This document shows positions 19,774 to 30,220 of a stretch of 40,071 nt of DNA, in pieces. Position 1 is the first letter of the stretch. The number at the start of each line of letters is the position of its first letter. Source of the DNA: Ferrovum myxofaciens. GTDB taxonomy: Bacteria; Pseudomonadota; Gammaproteobacteria; Burkholderiales; Ferrovaceae. Below the pieces are notes generated by a model. The model saw only the letters and a list, made by a program, of their open reading frames with translations. It ran no database searches and was not told the DNA's origin. The position numbers and the translations under genes were made by a program. The DNA is taken from assembly GCF_000735045.1 (NCBI RefSeq), contig NZ_JPOQ01000013.1, positions 1 through 40,071 on the forward strand, read 5' to 3'.

Positions 19774-20631
19774 ATGACTGTGTATCCTACCTCCCTTCTG
19801 CCCCCCCTCTTTCCGACCCTCGTGCCTCTGGAGCCTTTCCTCGACGAGTCTGCCTTGCAGCAAGAGTTTCGGGACCTGCCCTCCGTGCCGGTGCTTTGGC
19901 AAGTGCAGTCCATCGACTCCACCAACCGGTGTCTGCTGGAATGGGCCCCCCAGGGGCTTCCCCAACACTTTTGTCTGGTGGCCCGTCAACAAAGCGCCGG
20001 ACGGGGGCGGCGAGGTCGCGCCTGGATTTCTGATGCCGAAGGTTCCCTGACTTTTTCTCTATGGTGGATTTTCGACCGCTCCCTTCAGGAATTGAGCGGT
20101 TTGCCTCTGGCAGTTTCACTGGGGATGGTGGAGGCACTCCATTCCCTGGGAATGACCAGCGTGGGGGTGAAATGGCCCAATGACCTGTGGCGTGAAGGTC
20201 GCAAGGTGGCGGGCGTGCTGGTGGAAACCACCCGTCTTTCCAGCGGACAGGTGGGTGCCGTTATTGGGATTGGTCTCAACATCGCCCTTCCTTCCAGCCT
20301 TCAGGATACCTGCGTCCTTTCCTTGAATGACCTGAGGGATGAAGCGGGCCAGGCCCCCGCCCGCGCCACGGTCCTCGGACGTCTCCTGAATACCTTGATT
20401 CCCCTGCTGGAATCCTTTGCCCAGTCAGGATTTGCTCCCTTTGCAGAAACCTGGATGACCCATTGTGTGCACCGCAACCAGCAAGTGACCCTGCTTCATC
20501 CCAATCAGACCCGCAGTCAGGGAGAATGTGTCGGTCTCAGCTCCCTGGGGGGCCTGATCCTGCGTGATCCGGCGGGTGAACCGCACACCTACCACGGGGG
20601 CGAACTGTCCCTGCGTTTGGAGGCTCCCTGA
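19774..20631 (+). CDS. birA: biotin-[acetyl-CoA-carboxylase] ligase, without DNA-binding domain
   Basis: 285 residues. The biotin-binding loop GRGRRGRAW, SLTFSLWW, GVKWPNDLW and the catalytic Lys region RKVAGVLVE identify biotin protein ligase, followed by a C-terminal SH3-like cap. It attaches biotin to the AccB carrier protein. The region before the ligase core is short and shows no helix-turn-helix, so this is a group I enzyme that should not repress transcription. ATG 19774 is chosen; a TTG at 19756 is possible. coaX begins two bases after its stop, a pairing common in proteobacteria. Confidence 0.94.
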   Translation: MTVYPTSLLPPLFPTLVPLEPFLDESALQQEFRDLPSVPVLWQVQSIDSTNRCLLEWAPQGLPQHFCLVARQQSAGRGRRGRAWISDAEGSLTFSLWWIFDRSLQELSGLPLAVSLGMVEALHSLGMTSVGVKWPNDLWREGRKVAGVLVETTRLSSGQVGAVIGIGLNIALPSSLQDTCVLSLNDLRDEAGQAPARATVLGRLLNTLIPLLESFAQSGFAPFAETWMTHCVHRNQQVTLLHPNQTRSQGECVGLSSLGGLILRDPAGEPHTYHGGELSLRLEAP

Positions 20632-20632
20632 C

Positions 20633-21382
20633 ATGTGGTTGTACCTCGATCTGGGTAACAGCCAACTGAAATGGGGGCTGCGTCAAGGAGGCCTCTGGAT
20701 TCAACGGGGTCGTCTGCCGTTGACGCATCTGGACCAACTTCCCATGGAGTGGCACACCTTTCCGCCCCTGCACGCAGCACACGGGGTTTCCGTCGCCCAC
20801 CCGGATCTGCGAGCCCAAGTGGAAAGCGCCTGCCAGGATTTGGGACTGTCTCCCTGCTGGCATTCCAGCAAACTTTCCGAAGGGGGGGTTCGCAATGGGT
20901 ATGACCACCCTGCCCAACTGGGTCCGGATCGCTGGATGGCCCTGCAGGGGGCCTGGCATCTCCAGCACCAGGCCGCCTTGGTGGTGATGGCAGGAACAGC
21001 CACCACGCTGGACAGTCTGGATGAAAAGGGAAATTTTTTGGGGGGGATGATCCTGCCCGGACTGACCCTCATGCGCCATAGCCTCCACCAAGGCACAGCG
21101 CACCTTCCGGCCATAGAGCAAGAAGGGACCCACACCCTGCAAGCCCGTTCCACCCAGGATGCCATCCAGAGCGGAGCCTGGGCGGCTACCCTCGGCGCAC
21201 TCAAACTGGCCAGGGATGCGCTCAGTCAAAAGGGGTCTCGGGTTCCCGTGTTCTTGGGCGGAGGACATCATGCCGAACTCAGTCCGTACCTGGAGGGTCC
21301 CCTCCATGTCTACCCGGAATTGGTTCTGGAAGGCTTGGCCCTGCTCCTGGAAGAAAGATCAGGCGCGAATCTGACGCAATAG
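20633..21382 (+). CDS. coaX: type III pantothenate kinase
   Basis: 249 residues of the ASKHA fold: phosphate-1 motif LDLGNSQLKWG at the N-terminus, GPDRWMALQGA (about 98-108), VMAGTATTLDSL (phosphate-2) and GGMILPGLTLM. It phosphorylates pantothenate in the first step of coenzyme A synthesis and, unlike CoaA, is not feedback-inhibited by CoA. GGAGG upstream supports ATG 20633. The final 24 bp overlap the end of the heptose adenylyltransferase gene on the opposite strand. Confidence 0.94.
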   Translation: MWLYLDLGNSQLKWGLRQGGLWIQRGRLPLTHLDQLPMEWHTFPPLHAAHGVSVAHPDLRAQVESACQDLGLSPCWHSSKLSEGGVRNGYDHPAQLGPDRWMALQGAWHLQHQAALVVMAGTATTLDSLDEKGNFLGGMILPGLTLMRHSLHQGTAHLPAIEQEGTHTLQARSTQDAIQSGAWAATLGALKLARDALSQKGSRVPVFLGGGHHAELSPYLEGPLHVYPELVLEGLALLLEERSGANLTQ

Positions 21383-21841
21383 CGCCGTGGTGGAACGTTC
21401 ATGTTCGAAGGGAATGGAGAGCACCCTTCCCCCCCGCGCAAGCACGGACGGTGCCCCCACGATAGCTGCCTCCGGCCAGTCCCCCCCCTTCACCAGGACT
21501 TCGGGCTGACACTCCAGAATACGGGTCAGAGGGGTATCTTCTTCGAACCAGGTCACCAGACTCACACATTCCAGAGCAGCCACCAGTGCCAATCGATCGG
21601 CCAGGGCATTGATGGGGCGATCAACGCCTTTGCCCAGACGACGCACGGAAGCATCGCTATTCAGAGCCACCACCAAAGCGGCACCCTGCGCCCGCGCCCG
21701 CGCCAGATAAGTCACATGTCCGCGATGCAGGATGTCGAAGACCCCATTGGTGAACACCAGGGGACGGGGTATTCCCTCCAAACGCGCCTGCCAACTTTCA
21801 GGAGCGACGATTTTCTGTTCGAAGGAAGGAGCGTCCTGCAC
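21359..21841 (-). CDS. rfaE2: D-glycero-beta-D-manno-heptose 1-phosphate adenylyltransferase
   Basis: 160 residues from GTG 21841. A cytidylyltransferase-fold domain with TNGVFDILHRGHVTYL (HxGH), NSDASVRRLGKG, EEDTPL and VLVKGGDWP, ending in ERSTTALLRQIR. It corresponds to the C-terminal half of E. coli HldE; the kinase half is not fused here. The product is ADP-heptose precursor for the LPS inner core, consistent with gmhA two genes upstream. The open frame extends upstream to 21982 inside the lipoprotein gene, but family similarity starts near EQKIVAPESW. GTG 21841 is four bases after the upstream stop. Confidence 0.88.
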   Translation of the reverse strand: MQDAPSFEQKIVAPESWQARLEGIPRPLVFTNGVFDILHRGHVTYLARARAQGAALVVALNSDASVRRLGKGVDRPINALADRLALVAALECVSLVTWFEEDTPLTRILECQPEVLVKGGDWPEAAIVGAPSVLARGGRVLSIPFEHERSTTALLRQIRA

Positions 21842-21845
21842 CGGC

Positions 21846-23176
<1,331 letters not shown>

Positions 23177-24073
23177 TCAGGGCCCTTTGAGACGCAGCGC
23201 CTCGGCATAGAGCTGGTTGCGGGGCAACCCCGTGGCCTCTCCCATTAATTGCACAGCTTCCTTGACGGGCAAACGGGTCAATAAAACCGCCAACCAGCGT
23301 TCCTGAGAAGGTTCCAGCGCCGTAGCAGCCTGAACGACCACGGGAGCCGGTTCGATGGCCAGCACGAATTCCCCGCGCTGCTGGTTGGGGTCAGCCTGTA
23401 CCCACAGAACGGCTTCCTCGAGCGTGGAACGGTGCAGGGTTTCGAAGCGCTTGGTCAACTCACGCCCCAGAGTCACCCGGCGGGCACCGCCCCATTCCTG
23501 GGCCAATACCGTCAAAGTAGCCAGAATACGGTGCGGTGCCTCATAAAAAACGACCACGGCATCCAGGTTCCCCAGGGATTGGATTTGACGTTGACGTTCG
23601 CCTTTCTTGGCCGGCAAAAATCCATGAAAATAAAACTGGGGGCAGGTCATCCCTGCCACCGACAGCAAAGTCGTCACTGCACTGACCCCAGGAATCGGCA
23701 CCACCTTCCCGCCGGCATTCAGGACTTCATCCACCACCCGCGCACCGGGATCACTGATGGCGGGGGTTCCCGCATCGGAAATCAGGGCTACCGAGTGCCC
23801 TTCCTGCAATTTTCGGATCAGAAGTTGCGCTTTTTCACGTTCATTATGCTGATGCAGGGATATCAGGGGAGCCATAATACCGAAGTGATCCAGCAGGGGA
23901 CGGGAGGTGCGGGTATCCTCCGCCGCAATCAGATCCACTTTGCGCAATACCTCGATGGCGCGCAGGGTCAAATCACCCAAATTGCCAATGGGGGTCGCCA
24001 CCACATAAAGCGTGCCCTCTGATCCGGGAAGTGCAGAAGCGTGCAGGGGAATATGCGTCAAGGAACTCTCCAT
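23177..24073 (-). CDS. rsmI: 16S rRNA (cytidine(1402)-2'-O)-methyltransferase
   Basis: 298 residues. A tetrapyrrole-methylase fold with TLYVVATPIGNLGDLTLRA, AAEDTRTSRPLL, ALISDAGTPAISDPG, PIPGVSAVTTLLS and HGFLPAKKGER. RsmI methylates the ribose of C1402 in the decoding centre. The ATG lies in the same CATG as the divergent yraN start, so the two start codons share bases, and the promoters must lie inside the neighbouring coding regions. No strong ribosome-binding site is visible. Confidence 0.95.
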   Translation of the reverse strand: MESSLTHIPLHASALPGSEGTLYVVATPIGNLGDLTLRAIEVLRKVDLIAAEDTRTSRPLLDHFGIMAPLISLHQHNEREKAQLLIRKLQEGHSVALISDAGTPAISDPGARVVDEVLNAGGKVVPIPGVSAVTTLLSVAGMTCPQFYFHGFLPAKKGERQRQIQSLGNLDAVVVFYEAPHRILATLTVLAQEWGGARRVTLGRELTKRFETLHRSTLEEAVLWVQADPNQQRGEFVLAIEPAPVVVQAATALEPSQERWLAVLLTRLPVKEAVQLMGEATGLPRNQLYAEALRLKGP

Positions 24074-24434
24074 GAACCAGAAAGGTAGTGCAGCAGAAGA
24101 ATGGGCCGCCCAGTTTCTGCAACGTCAGGGACTGACCCTCATCGCCCGCAATTACCACTGTCGATTCGGTGAAATCGACGCCATTGCGCGGGACGATACC
24201 ACTCTGATTTTTATAGAAGTGCGCTGGCGGCGGCGGGCCAGTTCCCTTCTACTCGAAAGCATCGACCTCCGTAAACAGCGATGCTGGCGGCTGACCGCAC
24301 AACACTATCTGGCGCACCACGGTTTTTCGGCACACTGTCGCTTCGATGTCCTGTTTCTGGAAGGCCACCACTGCCATCTACTGCATTGGCTCCAGAATGT
24401 AGGCCTGGACTCCGTCAGTCGCGGAAATTATTGA
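24072..24434 (+). CDS. yraN: YraN/UPF0102 family endonuclease-like protein
   Basis: 120 residues. The family signature is clear: [32 protein letters not shown] and [10 protein letters not shown]. The E-D-ExR-type residues suggest a restriction-endonuclease-like nuclease fold (Holliday-junction-resolvase related). The cellular role is not established. AAGGA nine bases upstream supports ATG 24072, which overlaps the divergent rsmI start. The last 20 bp overlap the yajQ end. Confidence 0.9.
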   Translation: MNQKGSAAEEWAAQFLQRQGLTLIARNYHCRFGEIDAIARDDTTLIFIEVRWRRRASSLLLESIDLRKQRCWRLTAQHYLAHHGFSAHCRFDVLFLEGHHCHLLHWLQNVGLDSVSRGNY

Positions 24435-24900
24435 ACTGCAGGGGAACCTCCAGATCACTGGCGCGTATCAAGGCGATGGCATCCTGCAAAATATCGCGCT
24501 TGGCCCCGCTGACCCGCACCGTGTCTCCCTGCAAACTTCCCTGCACCTTGAGTTTACTGTCCTTGAGCAACTTGACGATCTTCTTGCCCAATTCGGTTTC
24601 CACCCCCACCTTCACCGTCACAACTTGCTTGACCTTGCCACCGCCAATGGTTTCTTCCTTGCCAAAATCCAGGGTGCGGATATCGATGCCCCGCTTGACC
24701 AACCTGGGGCGCAAAATTTCCTTGACCTGTTCCAACTTGAACGGATCGTCGGCGTAGATCGTCAGTTCATACTCGCTTTGTTCCACCCGAGCATCCGATC
24801 CCTTGAAATCAAAGCGCGTCCCCACTTCCCGATTGACCTGTTCCACCGCATTGCGGACTTCCTGCTTGTCTACTTCGGAAACGATATCAAAAGAAGGCAT
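24415..24900 (-). CDS. yajQ: YajQ family nucleotide-binding protein
   Basis: 161 residues, exactly the family size, starting [19 protein letters not shown] and containing [10 protein letters not shown] and [13 protein letters not shown]. YajQ proteins bind nucleic acid or nucleotides; some Xanthomonas and Pseudomonas members bind c-di-GMP. That is suggestive beside the two GGDEF proteins in this window but unproven here. AGGAG seven bases upstream fixes the ATG at 24900. It follows argG by four bases, so it is probably the last gene of the arg transcript. Confidence 0.95.
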   Translation of the reverse strand: MPSFDIVSEVDKQEVRNAVEQVNREVGTRFDFKGSDARVEQSEYELTIYADDPFKLEQVKEILRPRLVKRGIDIRTLDFGKEETIGGGKVKQVVTVKVGVETELGKKIVKLLKDSKLKVQGSLQGDTVRVSGAKRDILQDAIALIRASDLEVPLQFNNFRD

Positions 24901-24904
24901 CCCG

Positions 24905-26125
24905 TTACTCCTTACGTTGCAAACGTGCGGCAATGCGCATGCGCAGGGCATTGAGACGAATGAATCCCGCTGCATCGGACTGTTGATATGCCCCCCCATC
25001 ATCTTCGAAGGTAGCAATGGTTGGATCAAAGAGAGAATCCGTCCGGGACTCCCGACCCACCACCATCACCGTTCCCTTGTATAATTTGAGGCGAACCCAT
25101 CCATTCACGGTCTGCTGCGTATGGTCGATCAGGGTTTGCAGGGCCCGCCGTTCCGGACTCCACCAGTAGCCGTTATAAATCAGGGCTGCATAGCGAGGCA
25201 TCAAATCATCCTTGAGGTGCGCCACTTCGCGGTCCAGGGTCAGGGATTCAATGGCCCGGTGCGCCTTGAGCAAAATCGTTCCGCCGGGAGTCTCATAGCA
25301 CCCACGGGATTTCATTCCCACAAAGCGGTTTTCCACCAGGTCCAGGCGACCAATTCCATGCTGTCCGCCTATGCGATTGAGTTCAGCCAATAAAACCGCT
25401 GGCGTCATGGTTACCCCGTTCAAGGAGACGGCGTCGCCTTTCTCGAAGTTCAGTTCCAGGTATTGCGGTTGATCCGGAGCCACTTCGGGGGCCACGGTCC
25501 AGCGCCACATGTCTGCCTCGGGCTCCCGCGCCGGGTCTTCAAGGCCTTTGCCTTCATAGGAAATATGCAGCAGATTGGCATCCATGCTGTAGGGACTGCC
25601 GCCATTCTTATGTTTCATCTCCACGGGAATCCCGTGGGATTCCGCATAGGCCAGCAATTTTTCCCGGGATAACAAATCCCATTCACGCCAGGGGGCAATT
25701 ACCTTGATGTTGGGTTCGAGGGCATAATAGCCCAGTTCGAAACGCACCTGATCGTTACCCTTACCCGTGGCTCCGTGAGAAACCGCCTCGGCGCCCACCT
25801 GTCGGGCAATCTCGATCTGGCGCTTGGCAATCAAAGGACGGGCAATACTGGTTCCCAGCAGATACTCGCCCTCATAAATCGTGTTGGCGCGAAACATGGG
25901 ATAGACGAAGTCCCGCACGAATTCCTCGCGCAGGTCCTCGATGAAGATCTGCTGAATACCGAACTGCTGGGCTTTGCGCCGCGCCGGCTCCAATTCTTCT
26001 CCCTGTCCGATATCCGCCGTAAAGGTAACCACCTCACATTGGTAGGTATCCTGCAACCACTTAAGGATGACCGAGGTGTCGAGTCCCCCGGAATAGGCCA
26101 ATACAACTTTCTTGATCTCACTCAT
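24905..26125 (-). CDS. argG: argininosuccinate synthase
   Basis: 406 residues. N-type ATP pyrophosphatase motif [15 protein letters not shown] at the N-terminus, then [25 protein letters not shown] and a typical synthetase domain. It joins citrulline and aspartate. ATG 26125 is chosen for AAGGAAAG upstream and for its family-like start ([14 protein letters not shown]). It lies 33 bp after argF in the argD-argF-argG-yajQ series. Confidence 0.97.
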   Translation of the reverse strand: MSEIKKVVLAYSGGLDTSVILKWLQDTYQCEVVTFTADIGQGEELEPARRKAQQFGIQQIFIEDLREEFVRDFVYPMFRANTIYEGEYLLGTSIARPLIAKRQIEIARQVGAEAVSHGATGKGNDQVRFELGYYALEPNIKVIAPWREWDLLSREKLLAYAESHGIPVEMKHKNGGSPYSMDANLLHISYEGKGLEDPAREPEADMWRWTVAPEVAPDQPQYLELNFEKGDAVSLNGVTMTPAVLLAELNRIGGQHGIGRLDLVENRFVGMKSRGCYETPGGTILLKAHRAIESLTLDREVAHLKDDLMPRYAALIYNGYWWSPERRALQTLIDHTQQTVNGWVRLKLYKGTVMVVGRESRTDSLFDPTIATFEDDGGAYQQSDAAGFIRLNALRMRIAARLQRKE

Positions 26126-26158
26126 CAGCGCTCTTTCCTTGTCAATCATTGCCGTGAA

Positions 26159-27076
26159 TCATGTCGTTTCCAGACGACCCAGAAGCAGATATTCCATCAA
26201 CGCCTTCTGCACGTGCAGACGATTTTCCGCCTCATCCCACACCACACTCTGCACCCCTTCCAATACCCCGGCGGACACTTCTTCGCCCCGATGGGCCGGC
26301 AGGCAATGCATGAACAGAGCTTCGGGATGGGCCTGACCCATCATTTCCTCATCCACCCGGAAATCCGCAAAGACTTCACGCCGCACTTCGCTTTCAGCTT
26401 CATAGCCCATGCTGGTCCAAACATCCGTGGTCACCAGATGTGCGCCCCGCACCGCATTCATGGGATCAGCAAAAACACTCAGATGGGCCAATTCTTCGGA
26501 TGTGGCTGCCTGGGTTTCCAAGGCATAACCGTGGGGGGTCGACACATGCAACTGAAATCCAAACAAGGCCGCCGCCTGTAACCAGGTGGCGCACATGTTG
26601 TTGCCATCCCCCACCCAGGCCACGGTCTTGCCTGCCAGAGAACCGCGCTGCTCCATGAAGGTGAAGATATCTGCCATGATCTGGCAGGGATGATATTGAT
26701 TGGTCAGCCCGTTGATGACGGGAACCCGGGAATGCACCGCAAAGCGTTCGATGATGGACTGATCGAAAGTGCGGATCATGACGATATCCACCATGCGCGA
26801 CACCACCCGTGCCACATCTTCAATGGGTTCGCCCCGGCCCAACTGGGTTTCCCCTGTGGTCAGGTTGATGGCTGAACCACCCAACTGATGAATCCCTGCT
26901 TCGAAGGACACCCGTGTACGCGTGCTGTGCTTCTCGAACACCATGGCCAACATGCGGTCCTTGAGGGGATGATAGATGGTGTAGGACTTGAAAAGTGCCT
27001 TGAGGTGGCGGGTACGCTGAAAGAGATAGTCAAATTCTTCTTGGGTAAAATCCTTGAACTGAAGAAAATGCTTCAT
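26159..27076 (-). CDS. argF: ornithine carbamoyltransferase
   Basis: 305 residues. The carbamoyl-phosphate motif STRTR, the ornithine-side motif HPCQ (YHPCQIMAD) and FMHCLPAHRGEEV near the C-terminus are all present. It makes citrulline from ornithine and carbamoyl phosphate. ATG 27076 overlaps the argD stop (ATGA); the longer open frame upstream is read-through of another frame in argD. Confidence 0.97.
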   Translation of the reverse strand: MKHFLQFKDFTQEEFDYLFQRTRHLKALFKSYTIYHPLKDRMLAMVFEKHSTRTRVSFEAGIHQLGGSAINLTTGETQLGRGEPIEDVARVVSRMVDIVMIRTFDQSIIERFAVHSRVPVINGLTNQYHPCQIMADIFTFMEQRGSLAGKTVAWVGDGNNMCATWLQAAALFGFQLHVSTPHGYALETQAATSEELAHLSVFADPMNAVRGAHLVTTDVWTSMGYEAESEVRREVFADFRVDEEMMGQAHPEALFMHCLPAHRGEEVSAGVLEGVQSVVWDEAENRLHVQKALMEYLLLGRLETT

Positions 27077-28248
27077 GCCCCCTCCAAAAACTGCCGTACC
27101 AAGGGAATCAAATCCGACAGCAACCGTTCGATTTCTGCTTTCGTGATGATCAGCGGCGGAAGCAGACGGATGACTTTGTCCGAGGTAACATTGATCAATA
27201 ATCCCTTCTCCAGAGCCAAGGTGACCAAGGCGCCACAGGGCCGATCCAGTTCGATGCCCACCATCAGCCCCTGTCCTCGAATCGCCACAACTCCCGCTAC
27301 CGAAGCCAGTGCCGTTTCCAGTCCGGCACGCAATTGTTCTCCCCGTTCCCGTGCATTGGCCAGCAATCCTTCGGATTCCATGATCTCCAGGGTCGCCAGG
27401 GCAGCAGCGCACACCAGGGGCCCGCCCCCGAAGGTCGTGCCGTGATTTCCGGGTTTGAACACCTCAGCCGCTTTCCCGCGCGCCAGACACGCGCCAATGG
27501 GGACGCCGGAACCCAGGCCCTTGGCCAGAATCAGGACATCGGGAGAAACCCCGGCCTGTTGGGTGGCAAACCAATCACCGGTCCGACCGATACCCGTTTG
27601 GACCTCATCCACCATATACAGCCACTGGCGTTCTTCACACAGCCGCTTCAAACCCTGCTGGTAGGCGTGATCCGCCACATGGATGCCCCCCTCCCCCTGA
27701 ATGGGTTCAAGCAAAACGGCCACCACATTGGAATTACGCTCGGCCACTGCCGCCACGGCCTCCAGATCATTGTAAGGAACGCGCACGAAACCGGACACCA
27801 ACGGTTCAAACCCAGCCTGAGCCTTCCGGCTGCCGGTGGCCGAAAGGGTGGCAATGGTACGTCCATGCCAGGCTTTTTCCATGACGATGAGGGTGGGCAA
27901 CTCGATACCGCGCTGATGTCCGTACAGACGCGCCAGTTTGATGGCGGCTTCGTTGGCTTCTGCCCCCGAGTTGCAGAAAAAAACCCCGTCCATCCCGGCA
28001 ATACGGCATAACCGTTCCGCCAACTGCTCTTGGCGCAACACGCGATAAACATTCGAGGTATGGATCAACTGACCGGCCTGATCGGCAATCGCGCGCACCA
28101 GATGAGGGTGCCCATGACCCAGTCCATTGACGGCAATGCCTGCCAAAGCATCCAGATAAACGCGCCCTTCTTCATCCCACAGCCAAACTCCCCGACCATG
28201 GGTGAAAGCCACGGGCAACCGCGCATAGGTATTAAGCAAATGGTCCAT
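27073..28248 (-). CDS. argD: acetylornithine/succinyldiaminopimelate aminotransferase
   Basis: 391 residues of the class III PLP aminotransferases: LDALAGIAVNGLGHGHP, FFCNSGAEANEAAIKLAR, VDEVQTGIGRTG, and the PLP Lys in ILAKGLGSGVPIGA. It transaminates N-acetylglutamate semialdehyde in arginine synthesis. ATG 28248 has GGGAG at good spacing and is preferred over ATG 28260. It lies just after the rpsT terminator, so it probably has its own promoter, which I could not place with confidence. Confidence 0.94.
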   Translation of the reverse strand: MDHLLNTYARLPVAFTHGRGVWLWDEEGRVYLDALAGIAVNGLGHGHPHLVRAIADQAGQLIHTSNVYRVLRQEQLAERLCRIAGMDGVFFCNSGAEANEAAIKLARLYGHQRGIELPTLIVMEKAWHGRTIATLSATGSRKAQAGFEPLVSGFVRVPYNDLEAVAAVAERNSNVVAVLLEPIQGEGGIHVADHAYQQGLKRLCEERQWLYMVDEVQTGIGRTGDWFATQQAGVSPDVLILAKGLGSGVPIGACLARGKAAEVFKPGNHGTTFGGGPLVCAAALATLEIMESEGLLANARERGEQLRAGLETALASVAGVVAIRGQGLMVGIELDRPCGALVTLALEKGLLINVTSDKVIRLLPPLIITKAEIERLLSDLIPLVRQFLEGA

Positions 28249-28273
28249 GCACTCTCCCATTCAAGAAAGCGAT

Positions 28274-28308
28274 AAAACAAAAACGGCGGCGATATGCCTA
28301 CCGCCGCC
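28274..28308 (-). terminator. rho-independent terminator of rpsT
   Basis: Read on the minus strand, a seven-base GC stem (GGCGGCG at 28285-28291 pairing with CGCCGCC at 28302-28308) with a ten-base loop is followed by a T-rich run (GTTTTTGTTTT). It lies 39 bp after the rpsT stop and separates rpsT from argD. Confidence 0.9.
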
Positions 28309-28346
28309 TTAGGGAGTCAACCCTTCAATCAGAAACCTAAGGAAAA

Positions 28347-28613
28347 TCAGGCACTCATTCCCTTGATCGCGGCGGACAACCGGCTTTTGGTGCGTGCCGC
28401 AGAATTCTTGTGAATGATTTTCTTGTCAGCGATACGGTCAATGGTGGAAGTGGCCACTTGAAATACGGTCTGTGCAGCGGTCTTGTCCCCCTCCAAAACG
28501 GCCTTGCGTACCTTCTTGATGGCGGTACGTAAAGTAGAACGCAGGGACATGTTGTGCGAGCGCTGGGCTTGGGCCTGACGGGCACGTTTTTCGGCTTGAG
28601 CGGAATTGGCCAT
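28347..28613 (-). CDS. rpsT: 30S ribosomal protein S20
   Basis: 88 residues: [21 protein letters not shown] at the N-terminus, with the helical Lys/Ala-rich body and [13 protein letters not shown] typical of S20. A strong AGAGGTGA ribosome-binding site precedes the ATG. It has its own promoter (28678-28706) and terminator, so it is a single-gene unit. Confidence 0.98.
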   Translation of the reverse strand: MANSAQAEKRARQAQAQRSHNMSLRSTLRTAIKKVRKAVLEGDKTAAQTVFQVATSTIDRIADKKIIHKNSAARTKSRLSAAIKGMSA

Positions 28614-28677
28614 TTTGAATCACCTCTGGTGGACGGGGAATACCGTCACGCAACATTAACATTAACGGAAACCTTGG

Positions 28678-28706
28678 ATTCTAACCTGTTGACCAAGGAT
28701 TATCAA
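28678..28706 (-). promoter_or_regulatory. sigma-70-type promoter of rpsT
   Basis: On the minus strand, TTGATA (28706-28701), a 17-base spacer and TAGAAT (28683-28678). The predicted start near 28671 gives a leader of about 58 bases, in line with the regulated leaders of rpsT in other proteobacteria. Confidence 0.65.
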
Positions 28707-28735
28707 TCCCATAAAAAGAAAAAAAGCAAGGGAAA

Positions 28736-28764
28736 TTGAAATTGGCAAGGGGATAGGGTATAGT
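28736..28764 (+). promoter_or_regulatory. sigma-70-type promoter of the Fur/Irr-family gene
   Basis: TTGAAA (28736-28741), a 17-base spacer and TATAGT (28759-28764), with a start predicted near 28771 and a leader of about 28 bases holding AAGGAG. It is arranged back to back with the rpsT promoter in a 185-bp intergenic region. Confidence 0.6.
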
Positions 28765-28798
28765 CGAGACAGGATCTAATATAGGGAAGGAGAAGAAA

Positions 28799-29224
28799 GT
28801 GAGTATGGTACCCGATCGCGCTGAATTGGTGGATCGCTTGCGGACTTTCGACATCATCCCCACCCATCAGCGCCTGGTCATTGCCCAGGCACTATTTTCC
28901 CGACGCCAGCATGTTTCGGCGGACCAGTTACTCAGCCAGGTCAATCTGACCCATGGGGAAGTTTCCAAGGCCACCATTTACAACACGCTCAACCTGTTCG
29001 AAAAGAAAGGTCTGGTCCGGCGGGTGGTAGTCGATCCGGAACGGATTTTCTACGATACGTTCATGGACTCTCACCCCCATCTCTTTGACGTCGAAAAAGG
29101 GGAACTGTATGACATCGAAGCGCCTGACCTGCAAATCGTCGGGCTTCCGCCTCTCCCTCCCGGCATGCGCCAGGAAGGACTGGACATCGTCATTCGCATG
29201 CGCCCCATTGCTGCGTTCAATTAG
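28799..29224 (+). CDS. Fur-family regulator resembling Irr (iron response regulator)
   Basis: 141 residues. A winged-helix N-terminal domain (PTHQRLVIAQALF, ATIYNTLNLFEKKGLVRR) and a C-terminal domain with SHPHLFDVEKGELYDIE and IVGLPPLPPGMRQEGLDIVIRMRP. This C-terminus follows the Irr pattern (HxH, then D-I...LP-PP-G...D-V-V-R-R), not classical Fur. It has no cysteines, so the structural CxxC zinc sites of Fur are absent. Irr senses iron through heme and controls iron, heme and oxidative-stress genes in alphaproteobacteria. GTG 28799 is fixed by AAGGAG six bases upstream. It converges on ispH with a 57-bp gap showing no clear terminator. Confidence 0.82.
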   Translation: MSMVPDRAELVDRLRTFDIIPTHQRLVIAQALFSRRQHVSADQLLSQVNLTHGEVSKATIYNTLNLFEKKGLVRRVVVDPERIFYDTFMDSHPHLFDVEKGELYDIEAPDLQIVGLPPLPPGMRQEGLDIVIRMRPIAAFN

Positions 29225-29281
29225 AGATTGCTGATTCTCCTGGTGCGCCGCAGACCTCTCGGGAAGAAAGACCGGCTTGAA

Positions 29282-30220
29282 TCATGCCAGAGCCTTGGGT
29301 AGAGGAAAAACCACCCGCTCCGGCGTCCCCTCCAGTTCCTGAATTCCCTGCGCCCCCAGTTGCTTCAGTCGATCCACCACTTCCTGGACCAAAACGGCGG
29401 GGGCAGAGGCCCCGGCCGTAACTCCCACGCGCTGTTTTCCCACCAGCCAGGCCGGATCCAGATCATCGGCACGGTCTACCATATAGGCTTCGATCCCGCG
29501 ATGGAGGGCTACTTCGCGCAAGCGATTCGAATTGGAACTGGTGGGGGAACCCACCACGATGACCAGGTCCGCGCTCCGGGTCAAGACCTTGACGGCATCC
29601 TGGCGATTCTGCGTGGCATAGCAGATGTCGTCCTTGCGCGGGCCCTGGATGGCTGGATAACGAAGGCGCAGGGCATGGATCACGCGCTGGGCATCATCCA
29701 CCGATAGGGTGGTCTGGGTGACGTAGGCCAGTCGTTCCGGATGATTAACCTTCAAATTTTCCACATCCTCCGGAGTTTCCACCAGATAGATGTGGTCGGG
29801 AGCCTGACCCAGCGTTCCTTCCACCTCGGGGTGCCCACGATGGCCGATCATGACGATTTCCTGACCGGCCGCATGTAAACGGGATACTTCGGTATGTACC
29901 TTGGTGACCAACGGACAGGTAGCGTCGAACACATGCAATCCGCGCACCTTTGCTTCCTCCCGCACCGCCATGGAAACGCCATGGGCACTGAAAACCACCG
30001 TGGAGCCCGTGGGGACCTGAGCCAACTCATCCACGAAAACCGCCCCTTGGCGACGCAAATTTTCCACCACAAAACGATTATGCACCACCTCATGCCGCAC
30101 ATAGATGGGCGGACCGAAACGTTGGAGGGCCCGCTCCACGATTTCGATGGCCCGATCCACCCCTGCACAAAAACCACGGGGATTGGCCAGGACCACAAAA
30201 AACGGTGATTGCTCGCTCAT
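29282..30220 (-). CDS. ispH: 4-hydroxy-3-methylbut-2-enyl diphosphate reductase
   Basis: 312 residues. The three Fe-S cysteines are visible in [19 protein letters not shown] and [12 protein letters not shown], and the catalytic EVVHN stretch is present. IspH ends the MEP pathway, yielding IPP and DMAPP. ATG 30220 overlaps the lspA stop (ATGA). It is the distal gene of ribF-ileS-lspA-ispH, a classic proteobacterial operon. Confidence 0.97.
   Translation of the reverse strand: MSEQSPFFVVLANPRGFCAGVDRAIEIVERALQRFGPPIYVRHEVVHNRFVVENLRRQGAVFVDELAQVPTGSTVVFSAHGVSMAVREEAKVRGLHVFDATCPLVTKVHTEVSRLHAAGQEIVMIGHRGHPEVEGTLGQAPDHIYLVETPEDVENLKVNHPERLAYVTQTTLSVDDAQRVIHALRLRYPAIQGPRKDDICYATQNRQDAVKVLTRSADLVIVVGSPTSSNSNRLREVALHRGIEAYMVDRADDLDPAWLVGKQRVGVTAGASAPAVLVQEVVDRLKQLGAQGIQELEGTPERVVFPLPKALA

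Noticed and set aside
18294-20033. 579-codon open frame on the plus strand across glnS
   Set aside because: It is antisense to glnS and birA context, His/Arg/Gln-rich low-complexity composition, and contains no recognisable domain. glnS is unambiguous.
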